From Bacteroidia bacterium (GTDB lineage Bacteria; Bacteroidota; Bacteroidia; Flavobacteriales_E; Vicingaceae), in the NCBI GenBank assembly GCA_030433355.1, contig JAUIMG010000018.1, positions 1-56,000 of the forward strand: 56,000 nt of DNA. Reading direction: 5' to 3'. The position numbers and the translations under genes are program-made. Below the pieces are notes generated by a model. It was given only the letters and a program-made list of their open reading frames with translations, had not been told where the DNA came from and did no database searches. This document shows, piece by piece, positions 7,594 to 15,568 of this stretch (position 1 is its first letter; each line of letters starts with the position of its first letter).

Positions 7594-8244
7594 TTAAAAG
7601 TTTACCCCTAAGTAAATATTTGGCTCAAAATAGAAGACGTTTCCATATTTTTCGTCAAACTCCTTAAACCCTTCAGGAGAATTATTATCAAAAAACCACT
7701 GGTTAACATGAACCTGAGGTTCTATAAAAAATCTTTTCTTCTTACCAATTGAAACATGATAGCCTAAGTGATAGGAGTTATAAACTTTAAATCCATTTTT
7801 AATTCTATTACCATCTAAATCCGTGTACGTTTGAATTTGCGGTAGAACTTCTATGGAGGCAAATAACCCTTTCCAAAGCATGCGTTGGTAAGTCATACCT
7901 ATTCCTGTTTCCCTTAAAAACCCATCGTAATATTCAGTACCAGACTCTATTTTATCGACTACGCCATCCCACCATGTAATTCCCATGGGTTGAAATAATC
8001 GCCAGGTGGCAAACTTTACACCAATAATGTTCTTATTATCTAGGTTGCGTTTTACATGAAGCTCGATCATTTGTGTACTTGTTCTATCGTTCCATCCTCC
8101 CCCAATAGGATCTGCTATAATAAAATAAGGTGTACTTACCCTCCACTTATAATCCAATTCAGTTTTTTTATCCACTGTTGAATTAGTTTGAGCAAAAGCA
8201 CTAAGCGTGCAAGAAAATAATAGAATTGTAAATAAATTTTTCAT
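7594..8244 (-). CDS. Predicted outer-membrane beta-barrel protein
   Basis: A 216-residue protein with a signal peptide (MKNLFTILLFSCTLSAFAQ). The rest alternates aromatic and polar residues in short strands (WRVSTPYFIIADPIGGG, IGVKFATWRLFQPMGITWW, GLFASIEVLPQIQTYT, YHLGYHVSIGKKKRFFIEPQVHVNQWFF) and ends in a strand finishing with Phe (FEPNIYLGVNF). This is typical of small outer-membrane barrels. No family name comes to mind. It directly follows the first TolB-TPR-AraC regulator gene with a 172-bp gap containing the shared 15-bp motif, so I infer it is that regulator's target. Confidence 0.65.
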   Translation of the reverse strand: MKNLFTILLFSCTLSAFAQTNSTVDKKTELDYKWRVSTPYFIIADPIGGGWNDRTSTQMIELHVKRNLDNKNIIGVKFATWRLFQPMGITWWDGVVDKIESGTEYYDGFLRETGIGMTYQRMLWKGLFASIEVLPQIQTYTDLDGNRIKNGFKVYNSYHLGYHVSIGKKKRFFIEPQVHVNQWFFDNNSPEGFKEFDEKYGNVFYFEPNIYLGVNF

Positions 8245-8370
8245 AATAATTATATTTTTAGTTTTTAAATTCGATATTCACAGAGTATCATTATGACATA
8301 AGTATTTGCTCTGCTTTATTGATTTGACGATGCAAATTTGGAGAGAAAATAAAGGGGAAAGGTTCTGAAA

Positions 8371-8385
8371 TGTAATTCCGAACTT
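8371..8385 (+). promoter_or_regulatory. Candidate regulator-binding motif, copy 1
   Basis: TGTAATTCCGAACTT lies between the first TolB-TPR-AraC gene and the barrel-like gene. It matches 13 of 15 bases of the copy beside the paralogous regulator (13467-13481). Weaker relatives sit just upstream of both regulators. Confidence 0.35.
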
Positions 8386-8416
8386 AATCGTAAAATTTGA
8401 AACCTTTTAAACCGGC

Positions 8417-10222
8417 TTAAATTTGATAAGACTTCAACCAAGCTTTCGGAGTCATCCCTTCGATTCTTTTAAAGAAGGTATTGAATACCGATTTTGAATT
8501 AAAGCCGCTTTCGTAAGCTAGCCCTAAAAGGGTAAGGTGGCTATTGGCAGGGTTTAGGGCATTCTCTTTGAAGTTTTCTACACGAAAACGATTGACGTAA
8601 TCATTGAAGTTTTGGCCGATTCGTTCATTCAGCAACCAAGAAAGTTTATTACTGCTGGTATTCACCTTTTCGGCAAGTGAGCGTAAAGATAAAGAGGGAT
8701 CTAGAAACCACTTTTCTTCCGCCATTCCTTTTTTAAAAATTTCTAAGACTGTGTCGATTTCAGCGGCTGACATTAAGACTTTAGTAGGGGCAATTTGCAT
8801 TTGTATTTCGGGATCAGGAGGCAATAGTTCTGCTCGGAAAGCAGCTTGTTTTAAATCTTGGAACCTCTGATATTGGTGTAAAGGTTTAAGTAGCGGAATA
8901 TTCATAAAGTTGATGATTTGACCGGTACGCATCCTGATGTTTTTTTCCAAAAAGTTCAAAGCCATTTCATGTTTGCCTAAATGGACCAACAAAAAAAGTT
9001 GCCAGGGGAAAAGCGCTGCCCCAATATCTACTTTGATCATTAAGCTAACCCTGCTGATATCAATATCGATCTTATCTTCTGGATTGACCAACTTGTACAA
9101 TACTCTACATTCTTCTGGCCTCTCGACCAAGGGGTTTTGACCTAAGAAGTCATTTAGTTGTTCGTAATCTTTCGTAAGAATTAAGCAAAGTTGTTTTAAT
9201 GCGATAGAATGTGTGAAATCTGGATTGATGCTCAATGAGGTCTCTATACAATCTAGTGCTTTGGTGTAGTCCTCGTTTAAATAATGAATATTTGCTTTGG
9301 TAAAATAATGATTCGGGGCCAAAGGGTTTATTTTTAAAATATTATCAGCATGCCAGAGTGCTTTTTCGAAATAGCCTACTGCTGTATACAATTCGCATAA
9401 TCCTTCTTCAGCTTCCGTATAGGATGGGTTAAGTTTTATTGCTTTTTGAAAATATTTATGCCCATTGATAAAATCCCAATGTCCCCAAAAAAACAAGGTC
9501 GCTTTACTAAAATACCCTACAAAGGATTGTTTGTCCAGATTAAACCCTTTGCTGATTTTCTCTTCTGACATCTGCAATAAGCCTTTATTATTTCCCCATG
9601 ATCCGGCCATGGCATAACAATACGCCAAACCAAAGTAGGGCAAAGCAAATGAAGGGTCTATCGCTACACTTTGCTCATAGAGTTCTATAGCATTTGCGAT
9701 TCCTGGTCCATCCCACATTAAATGCTGATAGCGACCTTTAAGATAAAGATTGTAGGCCTCTATATTTTGTGTAGGCTCTCTAATTAGATGCTCCTGAATA
9801 TTGAGGTGACCAAAATTTTCACGGATCTGGTCAGCAATGTTTAAACTTATTTCATCTTGCAGTGCAAATATGTCTTCCAAGTCCCGATCGTAATTCTTTG
9901 ACCAGAAATGGGTACCGTCATCAGTGCTGATTAACTGCGCTGTAATGCGTACTTTATTCTTGGCCTTCCGCACACTCCCTTCCAAAACAGTACTTACCCC
10001 TAACTGATCACCAATGGTTCGCACATCTATATTTTTATTCTTAAATGCAAAAGAGGATGTGCGGGCAATGACTTTCAAGCCCTTCACGGTGGTTAGGGCA
10101 TTGATTATTTCTTCAGTAATGCCATCGCTGAAGTATTCGTTCTCAGTGTCGGCACTCATGTTAACAAAAGGGAGAACAGCAATGGACTTATTAGATGATG
10201 ATATTGGTAGATGTTCGCTCAT
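8417..10222 (-). CDS. TolB-like / TPR / AraC-type transcriptional regulator (paralogue A)
   Basis: A 601-residue three-part protein. Residues 12-135 form the TolB-N-like domain seen in many TPR regulators and adenylate cyclases (SIAVLPFVNMSADTENEYFSDGI, VIARTSSFAF, STVLEGSVRK, ITAQLIS, FWSKNYDRDLEDIF). Residues 150-460 are tetratricopeptide repeats (for example EAYNLYLKGRY, ALPYFGLAYCYA, AEEGLCELYTAVGYFEKALWHADNIL). The last 95 residues are an AraC-type DNA-binding domain (LSLRSLAEKVNTSSNKLS, then GLAYESGFNSKSVFNTFFK...GMTPKAW). It is presumably cytoplasmic with no membrane helix. It shares domain order, length and many residues with the gene at 13480. The barrel-like gene downstream is its likely target. 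Confidence 0.85.
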   Translation of the reverse strand: MSEHLPISSSNKSIAVLPFVNMSADTENEYFSDGITEEIINALTTVKGLKVIARTSSFAFKNKNIDVRTIGDQLGVSTVLEGSVRKAKNKVRITAQLISTDDGTHFWSKNYDRDLEDIFALQDEISLNIADQIRENFGHLNIQEHLIREPTQNIEAYNLYLKGRYQHLMWDGPGIANAIELYEQSVAIDPSFALPYFGLAYCYAMAGSWGNNKGLLQMSEEKISKGFNLDKQSFVGYFSKATLFFWGHWDFINGHKYFQKAIKLNPSYTEAEEGLCELYTAVGYFEKALWHADNILKINPLAPNHYFTKANIHYLNEDYTKALDCIETSLSINPDFTHSIALKQLCLILTKDYEQLNDFLGQNPLVERPEECRVLYKLVNPEDKIDIDISRVSLMIKVDIGAALFPWQLFLLVHLGKHEMALNFLEKNIRMRTGQIINFMNIPLLKPLHQYQRFQDLKQAAFRAELLPPDPEIQMQIAPTKVLMSAAEIDTVLEIFKKGMAEEKWFLDPSLSLRSLAEKVNTSSNKLSWLLNERIGQNFNDYVNRFRVENFKENALNPANSHLTLLGLAYESGFNSKSVFNTFFKRIEGMTPKAWLKSYQI

Positions 10223-10242
10223 TTTCTACTATACTTTAACAG

Positions 10243-10257
10243 GGCTAATACGAACTG
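10243..10257 (+). promoter_or_regulatory. Candidate regulator-binding motif, copy 2
   Basis: GGCTAATACGAACTG lies 20 bp upstream of regulator A's start codon. It shares TAAnnCGAACT with the copies after each regulator, which would fit autoregulation. Confidence 0.25.
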
Positions 10258-10370
10258 AAATTGAATTTTTAGTGGTTTTTATTTAATTGGCAACAACTTT
10301 TAGTTTAAAAGCAGAAGCGGATTAAACACACCTACTTTTCCGATAGAAATATACTTATTTTAATACAAAT

Positions 10371-10419
10371 AGCGGTTTGAGTTTACACCCAAACCGCTTC
10401 CTGCCAGCCGGCAGGCTGG
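10371..10419. repeat. Two adjacent hairpins downstream of the SDR-like gene
   Basis: AGCGGTTTG (10371-10379) and CAAACCGCT (10390-10398) form a 9-bp stem. Next to it, CCTGCCAGCCGGCAGGCTGG (10400-10419) can fold two ways: CCTGCC/GGCAGG or CCAGCC/GGCTGG. The second element resembles the hairpin at 6513. GGCAAC (10289-10294) and GTTAAC (10435-10440) flank the block. It could terminate the SDR-like transcript, but it lacks a U-run. Confidence 0.45.
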
Positions 10420-10450
10420 TTGCTTTTATCTCTTGTTAACAGCTGGCGTT

Positions 10451-11377
10451 TTATTTTTCAATGACTTTAAACCATTCCACCATTCTATTAACTCCATCCT
10501 GATAAGAAGAAACTTTGAAATTGGGAAATCTCTTTCTGAACTTATTATCACACATGACGTACTTCTGTTCAAACTGATACTCCATTTCTTTCGTTTCCTT
10601 TAAAATGGGTATGAAAAGAGGCAGTATTTTTTTTAATAATGTTGGCATAACGCTTATTTTAAAATTGCTACCCAGTTTTTCATTAAATATTGCAAGCATT
10701 CCATTTGTCGTTATTGGTTCTCCTACTGGCAAGTGCCATACCTCACCATAGCAATCATCATTTAAAGCTAATTCCACTAGGGCTCGTCCATTATCAAGGA
10801 CATTAGCATAGGTGTGTTTTATTTCAGCCGAAACGAGGGTTTGTGGTTCTTTATCTTGTAGCATTCGTTCCAAAAAAGAAATATAAAAGGGACTGTTTAC
10901 TGCACCTTCTCCGTAAAAATCAGCAGAGCGTCCAATGAGTCCTTTAATCTTATTATCCCTTAAGGCTTTTATCATTAAATCAGCAGTTTGTTTACGCGCT
11001 TTTCCTTTTTTTGAGGAAGGGTGTTGTGGTGAATTTTCATCAAAAGGGATTGACAGTGGCAAAGCGTACATATAGATATTATCTAAAAATATCAGCTTAG
11101 CTTGAGCCTTTTCACAGGCGTCAATCACATTTTGCATTATCCGAGGCCATTGAGATTCCCAAACCTTAGCATTGTATGGAAGACCTATGCATAGATAAAC
11201 GTAACTGCTGCCATAAATAGCTTTCTCTGCGTCTTCTTTACGAAGTAAATCTGCTTGAACCCAGGTAGGTTTTGTACTAACTTTTCTTATTTGAAGTTGT
11301 CGAATTTCTAATTCCTTTATTACAGCTTTTCCAATTGCTCCATTAGCTCCAAGTACGGTATGAATTTGACTTTCCAT
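10451..11377 (-). CDS. NAD(P)-binding extended-SDR-like protein
   Basis: A 308-residue Rossmann-fold protein. The dinucleotide motif is GANGAIG (9-15), followed by a short loop and VQADLLRKEDAEKAI, then VYLCIGLPYN and KLIFLDNIYMYA. The usual YxxxK catalytic pair of the SDR superfamily is not clearly in place after DNIYMYA, so it may be an atypical or non-catalytic member such as an NmrA-like sensor or an epimerase relative. It follows the Crp/Fnr-family regulator gene by 91 bp on the same strand, and the pair is plausibly one unit with the redox enzyme under that regulator's control. There is no signal peptide. Confidence 0.75.
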   Translation of the reverse strand: MESQIHTVLGANGAIGKAVIKELEIRQLQIRKVSTKPTWVQADLLRKEDAEKAIYGSSYVYLCIGLPYNAKVWESQWPRIMQNVIDACEKAQAKLIFLDNIYMYALPLSIPFDENSPQHPSSKKGKARKQTADLMIKALRDNKIKGLIGRSADFYGEGAVNSPFYISFLERMLQDKEPQTLVSAEIKHTYANVLDNGRALVELALNDDCYGEVWHLPVGEPITTNGMLAIFNEKLGSNFKISVMPTLLKKILPLFIPILKETKEMEYQFEQKYVMCDNKFRKRFPNFKVSSYQDGVNRMVEWFKVIEK

Positions 11378-11468
11378 TTGTTCTAATTTTATTTGTGAGT
11401 GTTATTATTTAATTACACTGCAAAGGTGGGGGTGATAAATGGCTAGCCACTGAACAAATGTTAAGAAA

Positions 11469-12038
11469 TCACTTCACACTATTTTTTCTTAATCTACTAA
11501 GGTGTTGTGGGGTAACTCCAAGAAAACTAGCGGTGTATTGTAATGGTACTTTTAGAATGATATCGCCATTTTCTTTAATCATATTTTCATAACGCTCTTG
11601 TGCCGTTTTGGATTGAAGCATTGAAATACGTCTTTCCAAAAGAATAAATAGGTTCTCAGCAATAACTCTTCTCCAGATTTGAACTTTTGGAATCTCTTTA
11701 GATAATTTCTCTATATCTTCTCTATTAATAACCAGCATTTCTACATCCTCTGCAGCTTCAATATTTTCCTTGGTTGGGGTTAGCGTCAAAAAGCTCGTAT
11801 ACGAAGAAATGAAGTTGTTTTCAGGCATGAAGAAACAACTGACTTCATTCCCGTCTTGGTCATTATAGAATATCCGTAAAATCCCTTTATTGATAAAAGC
11901 TATATGGTTACAATATTGACCTTCTTTAATCCATAATTCTCCTTTGGGTAAAGGTTTAACTGTAAAATACTTTTCGATAGATAATTTTTCATCCTTCGTC
12001 AGATTGACTACTTGATCTATTGTATCTGTTAATGCCAT
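11469..12038 (-). CDS. Crp/Fnr-family transcriptional regulator
   Basis: A 189-residue regulator with an N-terminal cyclic-nucleotide-binding-fold domain (about 15-125: FTVKPLPKGELWIKEGQYC, IAFINKGILRIFYNDQDGNEVSCFF) and a C-terminal winged helix (VPLQYTASFLGVTPQHLSRLRK). It lacks the cysteine cluster of true Fnr, so it is not an iron-sulphur oxygen sensor. The type is common in Bacteroidota next to a single oxidoreductase gene it controls, here the SDR-like gene downstream. Two 17-bp direct repeats lie 23 bp upstream of its start and could be its own operator. Confidence 0.85.
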   Translation of the reverse strand: MALTDTIDQVVNLTKDEKLSIEKYFTVKPLPKGELWIKEGQYCNHIAFINKGILRIFYNDQDGNEVSCFFMPENNFISSYTSFLTLTPTKENIEAAEDVEMLVINREDIEKLSKEIPKVQIWRRVIAENLFILLERRISMLQSKTAQERYENMIKENGDIILKVPLQYTASFLGVTPQHLSRLRKNSVK

Positions 12039-12061
12039 ATTTGTTTTTTGTGCTGTTCGTT

Positions 12062-12101
12062 AAGATACATGAGTTACAAAGTTAAAGATACATGAGTTAC
12101 A
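12062..12101. promoter_or_regulatory. Pair of 17-bp direct repeats upstream of the Crp/Fnr gene
   Basis: AAGATACATGAGTTACA occurs at 12062-12078 and again, identical, at 12085-12101, a 23-bp period (about two helical turns). The placement 24-63 bp upstream of the start suggests an operator bound on one DNA face, or a recent short duplication. Confidence 0.5.
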
Positions 12102-12411
12102 CTATTTTTTGATAAACTTTAATTGATGTTTCATTCCCATTTCATGATTCCTTTTACGAAATCCTCCAAGCTGATTTTGTAGAATTTCAAAAGAAAGTTA
12201 AATTTTCGTAATCTGCTTATTCTTTATGTATTTTATATAATATTAGCAAAAGTTATTGTTCTCACAGGCAAGCCATCAAGTCTTATTCCTGAGTCAAATA
12301 ATCAGTCCAATTACACAGAAGAAAAGTATTAAATTGGAAAGCTAAAGCTTGCGATTTTGCTTGGTCAAAATCAAATTGAATCTGCAGTTTTCTACTAACT
12401 TAATAATATAA
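12102..12411. other. Gene-free spacer with a coding-like remnant
   Basis: There is no start-to-stop gene of useful length. On the minus strand, one frame between about 12285 and 12398 reads plausibly as protein (residues like FDFDQAKSQALAFQFNTF) up to a stop, but has no ATG and is preceded by a stop. It could be the end of a decayed gene or chance. An AAGCT/AGCTT dyad lies near 12340. Confidence 0.3.
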
Positions 12412-13386
12412 TTAAACATTAATTAAAATCACATTGCCTCTTTTTCGTCCAGTATCAACATACGTGTGGGCAGCTTGAACTTGATCTAAGGAATAAACTT
12501 TGTCTATCACCGTTTTTAGTTTATTCGCAGTTAACAATTTTCCAATCTGAATCAAATCACGCATTTGTAGTTCCTTTTTTCGCATTCCTGTTGCGTCAAA
12601 TTTTAATTTCTTTTGAGAGAAAGGAGATATAAATAACATCTTGAGCAAGATTGACATGCTCAAAACTGGAGTCATGTAAACTCCGTTTTCTTTTAAATTA
12701 CGCTTTGATTTAGCGTAAGATAAAGTTCCTACGGTATCAAAAATAACATCGAATAAATCAGAACTATTTTCAAACTCTTTCTTTGTGTAATCGAATACTT
12801 TATCTGCACCAATATCTTTAACTAATGCTTTGTTTTTGCTACTACAAACTGCTGTTACATCTGCTCCAAAATTCTTGGCTAACTGTATTGCTGCTGTACC
12901 GATACCTCCGGATGCTCCATTAATAAGCACTTTATCACCTTTTTTAATCTTTACTTGGTCTGTAAAGAAGGCTAATGCTGTACTAGCTCCATCTAATATC
13001 CCCGTAGCTTCTTCAGGGCTAATGTTTTCTGGTTGATGTATTATCAAATCGTCCTCAGGTAAACAAATAAATTCAGCGTATGCTCCATAATTTAGACCAG
13101 TTTCAGCCATTACTTTATCACCAACCTGAAAACTTGTCACCGAAGCTCCAATGGCAGTAACAACTCCCGCTAAATCAGTGCCAGGTGTTTTTGATTTGGG
13201 TTTTGTTAATCCTGTAAACAATCTACCAAAATAAGGCTTGCCTTCTCTCATCATTCCACTCGCTCGGGTTACAGAGGTAGCTCCTATTTTAATAAGTATT
13301 TCGTTCGATTTTGGAATCGGGATTGCTACGTTTTGAATGGTAAAAACTTCTGGTCCACCGTAGTTTTCTGCTATAACTGCTTTCAT
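12412..13386 (-). CDS. Quinone-oxidoreductase-type alcohol dehydrogenase family protein
   Basis: The ATG at 13386 (MKAVIAENYGGPEVF) was chosen because it is the family's normal start; an upstream in-frame TTG would add nine residues. The protein is 324 residues long: an N-terminal GroES-like domain (GTDLAGVVTAIGASVTSFQVGDKV), then a Rossmann domain with KVLINGASGGIGTAAIQLAKNFGADVTAV. The zinc ligands of classic alcohol dehydrogenases are missing, so it belongs with the zinc-free NADPH:quinone or enone reductases. It directly follows the second TolB-TPR-AraC regulator, with a 22-nt palindrome and the shared motif in between, so I infer regulation by that protein. Substrate unknown. Confidence 0.85.
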   Translation of the reverse strand: MKAVIAENYGGPEVFTIQNVAIPIPKSNEILIKIGATSVTRASGMMREGKPYFGRLFTGLTKPKSKTPGTDLAGVVTAIGASVTSFQVGDKVMAETGLNYGAYAEFICLPEDDLIIHQPENISPEEATGILDGASTALAFFTDQVKIKKGDKVLINGASGGIGTAAIQLAKNFGADVTAVCSSKNKALVKDIGADKVFDYTKKEFENSSDLFDVIFDTVGTLSYAKSKRNLKENGVYMTPVLSMSILLKMLFISPFSQKKLKFDATGMRKKELQMRDLIQIGKLLTANKLKTVIDKVYSLDQVQAAHTYVDTGRKRGNVILINV

Positions 13387-13439
13387 AATTTTTGTTTTTT
13401 TATTATGAAGCAAAAGTGCTAATGTGAAAGATTTGAAAC

Positions 13440-13461
13440 GTTCCGCTTTATAAAGTGGAAC
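13440..13461. promoter_or_regulatory. 22-nt palindrome upstream of the oxidoreductase gene
   Basis: GTTCCGCTTTA is followed by its inverted copy TAAAGTGGAAC, with a single G-T wobble. It sits between the regulator B stop and the oxidoreductase start, where an operator or a stem would be expected. Confidence 0.45.
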
Positions 13462-13466
13462 CTCTT

Positions 13467-13481
13467 TGTAAACCCGAACTT
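13467..13481 (+). promoter_or_regulatory. Candidate regulator-binding motif, copy 3
   Basis: TGTAAACCCGAACTT overlaps the stop codon of regulator B and matches 13 of 15 bases of the copy after regulator A (8371-8385). Confidence 0.35.
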
Positions 13482-15267
13482 ATTGAGATAATGTATTCCA
13501 GTACGATTTAGGAGTAACGCCCATTTTCTTTTTAAAGAATGTATTGAAAACAGTTTTCGAGTTGAATCCACTGTCGTAAGCGATAGCTAAAATAGTAAGG
13601 TGGTGCGCTTCTTTCGCCGTTAGTCTTTCCTTGAATTCTTCCAGACGGTATCCATTCACAAAGTCAGCAAAATTTTGCTCAAAACCGTCGTTCAGCAGCT
13701 GTGACATTTGGTTGGGAGATAGGTTCATGTATTCGGCAAGCGACCGCAAAGAGAGGTCCGGGTTCAAGTGCACTTGCTCTTGCTCCATGAGTTCACGAAG
13801 GCGATTTTCATAAAGAACTTTCTCTTGATCTGTGAATAGCGATTTTTTAGTATTTTGCTTTGGTAGTTTACTCTCAGTATTGCCAATGATGTCGCCAATG
13901 GTATTTTTAAATTCTGGAATAGAATGCAATGGCTCTGCTAGCGGTTCTGTAGGCAGCAGCAAAACCATAGGAAAGCGATTTTCAATACCGCTTCTGAAAT
14001 AATCCATGGCTTTATCTAAATTTCCCAACTGAGCATGGCAGAGGATTAAGAAATTAAGTGCATTTCCTGCAGAAGATGATTTCAAATAAGACTCAAGTTT
14101 TGCTATTCCAATCTCTGCCTTTTCTTTGTTTCCAATTATTGCATGCGCTAAAGTCGTTCCACCAATCTTTGCCAAATAGCCTGTATTATCTTCAGCTAGA
14201 TTGTCGAAATATGCCAGGCCTTTTTTATGCTGGCCCATTAATAAATAACAAGCTCCAATATTAACTACTGGAAAAGGAAGCTCTGGCTGAATATTTAAAC
14301 TTCGCTTAAAATAGGTGAGTGCTTTTTGGTAATTCCCGGTTAAGTAATAAAGGAAACCTTTATACTGAAGGTTAACGGAAGAGAACGGTGCAATTTCCAA
14401 TGCCTTATCACAATATTTCATGGCCCCTTCAAATTTGCCTTCTACTGTAAGGAAATTGGACATCGTAAGGTACATATTGTCTGCAGGCCGAATACTGAGC
14501 GCTTGGTTTAAGTGAACGTAGGCCTGTTTTAAATCCCACTTTTGCCAGCATTCAATCCAAGCTTTGTTCAACTGAGACTCAGGAAGACCTTCATTCAACT
14601 CTAAGGCACGTACTAAGTATGGTTGTGCTTTTGTAAAACCTTCAAAGGCAGAAATTATACCCATAGTGCCCATGTAAATGTAACCTTGGTTTACATCTAA
14701 ATAAGGTAGAGGAAAGCTAGGACACTCTGCTATTACTTCATCAAAAATTGAAATGGCTTTTACCGTGTTGGAGTAATCTAACTTCATTAAGTAAAAACGA
14801 CCTTTGAGGTATTTTTTATACGTTTCAAAAGGAACATTGTACTGATCTGCCAAATGCTCACCGAATTCAAAGTGACCGAGATGTTCACGTAATTTGTCTG
14901 CTATAATTAGACTAATCTCATCTTGAACTTTAAAAATATTTTTTAAATCACGATCAAATGACTCCGACCAAAAATTGTAATCATTATTGGTTTCAATTAG
15001 TTGTGTCGTTATTCTTGCGGTTGTTCCTGCTACTTGGATGCTTCCTTCTAGTATTATTGCAACATGCAACTTCTCAGCAATTTCAGAAATAGTATAATTG
15101 GTGTCTCTAAATGTAAAGGAAGAAGTTCTTGAGGTTACTTTAAGTTCTTGGATTTTTGCAAGCGCATTGATTATGCTCTCTGCAATACCATCAGCAAAAT
15201 AGTCTGCTTCACTGTTGGCACTGCTATTTACAAATGGGAGTACAGCGATTGATTTTTTATCCGTCAT
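13480..15267 (-). CDS. TolB-like / TPR / AraC-type transcriptional regulator (paralogue B)
   Basis: A 595-residue paralogue of the regulator at 8417. It has the same order: TolB-N-like residues 5-135 (SIAVLPFVNSSANSEADYFADGI, VTSRTSSFTF, AIILEGSIQV, FWSESFDRDLKNIF), a TPR region of about 150-460 (ETYKKYLKGRFYLM, GFLYYLTGNYQKALTYFKRSL, GACYLLMGQHKKGLAYFD), and an AraC-type C-terminus (LSLRSLAEYMNLSPNQMS, then AIAYDSGFNSKTVFNTFFK...GVTPKSYW). The two copies differ across the TPR part, which fits recognition of different signals. The next gene on the strand, an oxidoreductase 93 bp away, is its likely target. The TolB-like domain here probably senses or scaffolds; its exact role in such regulators is not known to me. 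Confidence 0.85.
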   Translation of the reverse strand: MTDKKSIAVLPFVNSSANSEADYFADGIAESIINALAKIQELKVTSRTSSFTFRDTNYTISEIAEKLHVAIILEGSIQVAGTTARITTQLIETNNDYNFWSESFDRDLKNIFKVQDEISLIIADKLREHLGHFEFGEHLADQYNVPFETYKKYLKGRFYLMKLDYSNTVKAISIFDEVIAECPSFPLPYLDVNQGYIYMGTMGIISAFEGFTKAQPYLVRALELNEGLPESQLNKAWIECWQKWDLKQAYVHLNQALSIRPADNMYLTMSNFLTVEGKFEGAMKYCDKALEIAPFSSVNLQYKGFLYYLTGNYQKALTYFKRSLNIQPELPFPVVNIGACYLLMGQHKKGLAYFDNLAEDNTGYLAKIGGTTLAHAIIGNKEKAEIGIAKLESYLKSSSAGNALNFLILCHAQLGNLDKAMDYFRSGIENRFPMVLLLPTEPLAEPLHSIPEFKNTIGDIIGNTESKLPKQNTKKSLFTDQEKVLYENRLRELMEQEQVHLNPDLSLRSLAEYMNLSPNQMSQLLNDGFEQNFADFVNGYRLEEFKERLTAKEAHHLTILAIAYDSGFNSKTVFNTFFKKKMGVTPKSYWNTLSQ

Positions 15268-15283
15268 CTACTATTTTTCAAAC

Positions 15284-15298
15284 GGTAAATTCGGATTA
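15284..15298 (+). promoter_or_regulatory. Candidate regulator-binding motif, copy 4 (weak)
   Basis: GGTAAATTCGGATTA lies 16 bp upstream of regulator B's start. It resembles the other three copies only in TAA-n-n-CG, so it is the weakest instance. Confidence 0.2.
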
Positions 15299-15568
15299 AA
15301 ATTTGATTTGATAATGTTTATATGATTAGAACAGCGCAGGAGGGTTCTATCGCATTTATGTAGTGTGAATCTAAAAATATTAATTTCTAACACCTTTAAG
15401 CAGCAAAAGACTCAAAAGTTTTAAAGTATGTAGAACTAGAATCAATAATTTGATTCTTCTTAATGATAGCTACTACTTAAATACCTGATAAAATTCTTTG
15501 GACTACTTCAAATTCACTAAATGATGCCATAAAAGTTTAATGCTGCTATAAAAGGAAACTATCTGCAA
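15299..15568. other. Gene-free spacer at the edge of the accessory block
   Basis: No gene is visible. An 8-bp stem, AGAATCAA/TTGATTCT around TAAT (about 15438-15457), could be a weak terminator for mnmE. The dense core gene order begins just to the right. Confidence 0.45.

Noticed and set aside
8604-8870. An 88-residue plus-strand frame inside regulator A
   Set aside because: It is antisense to the AraC-type domain, which is conserved with regulator B; the frame is a shadow.
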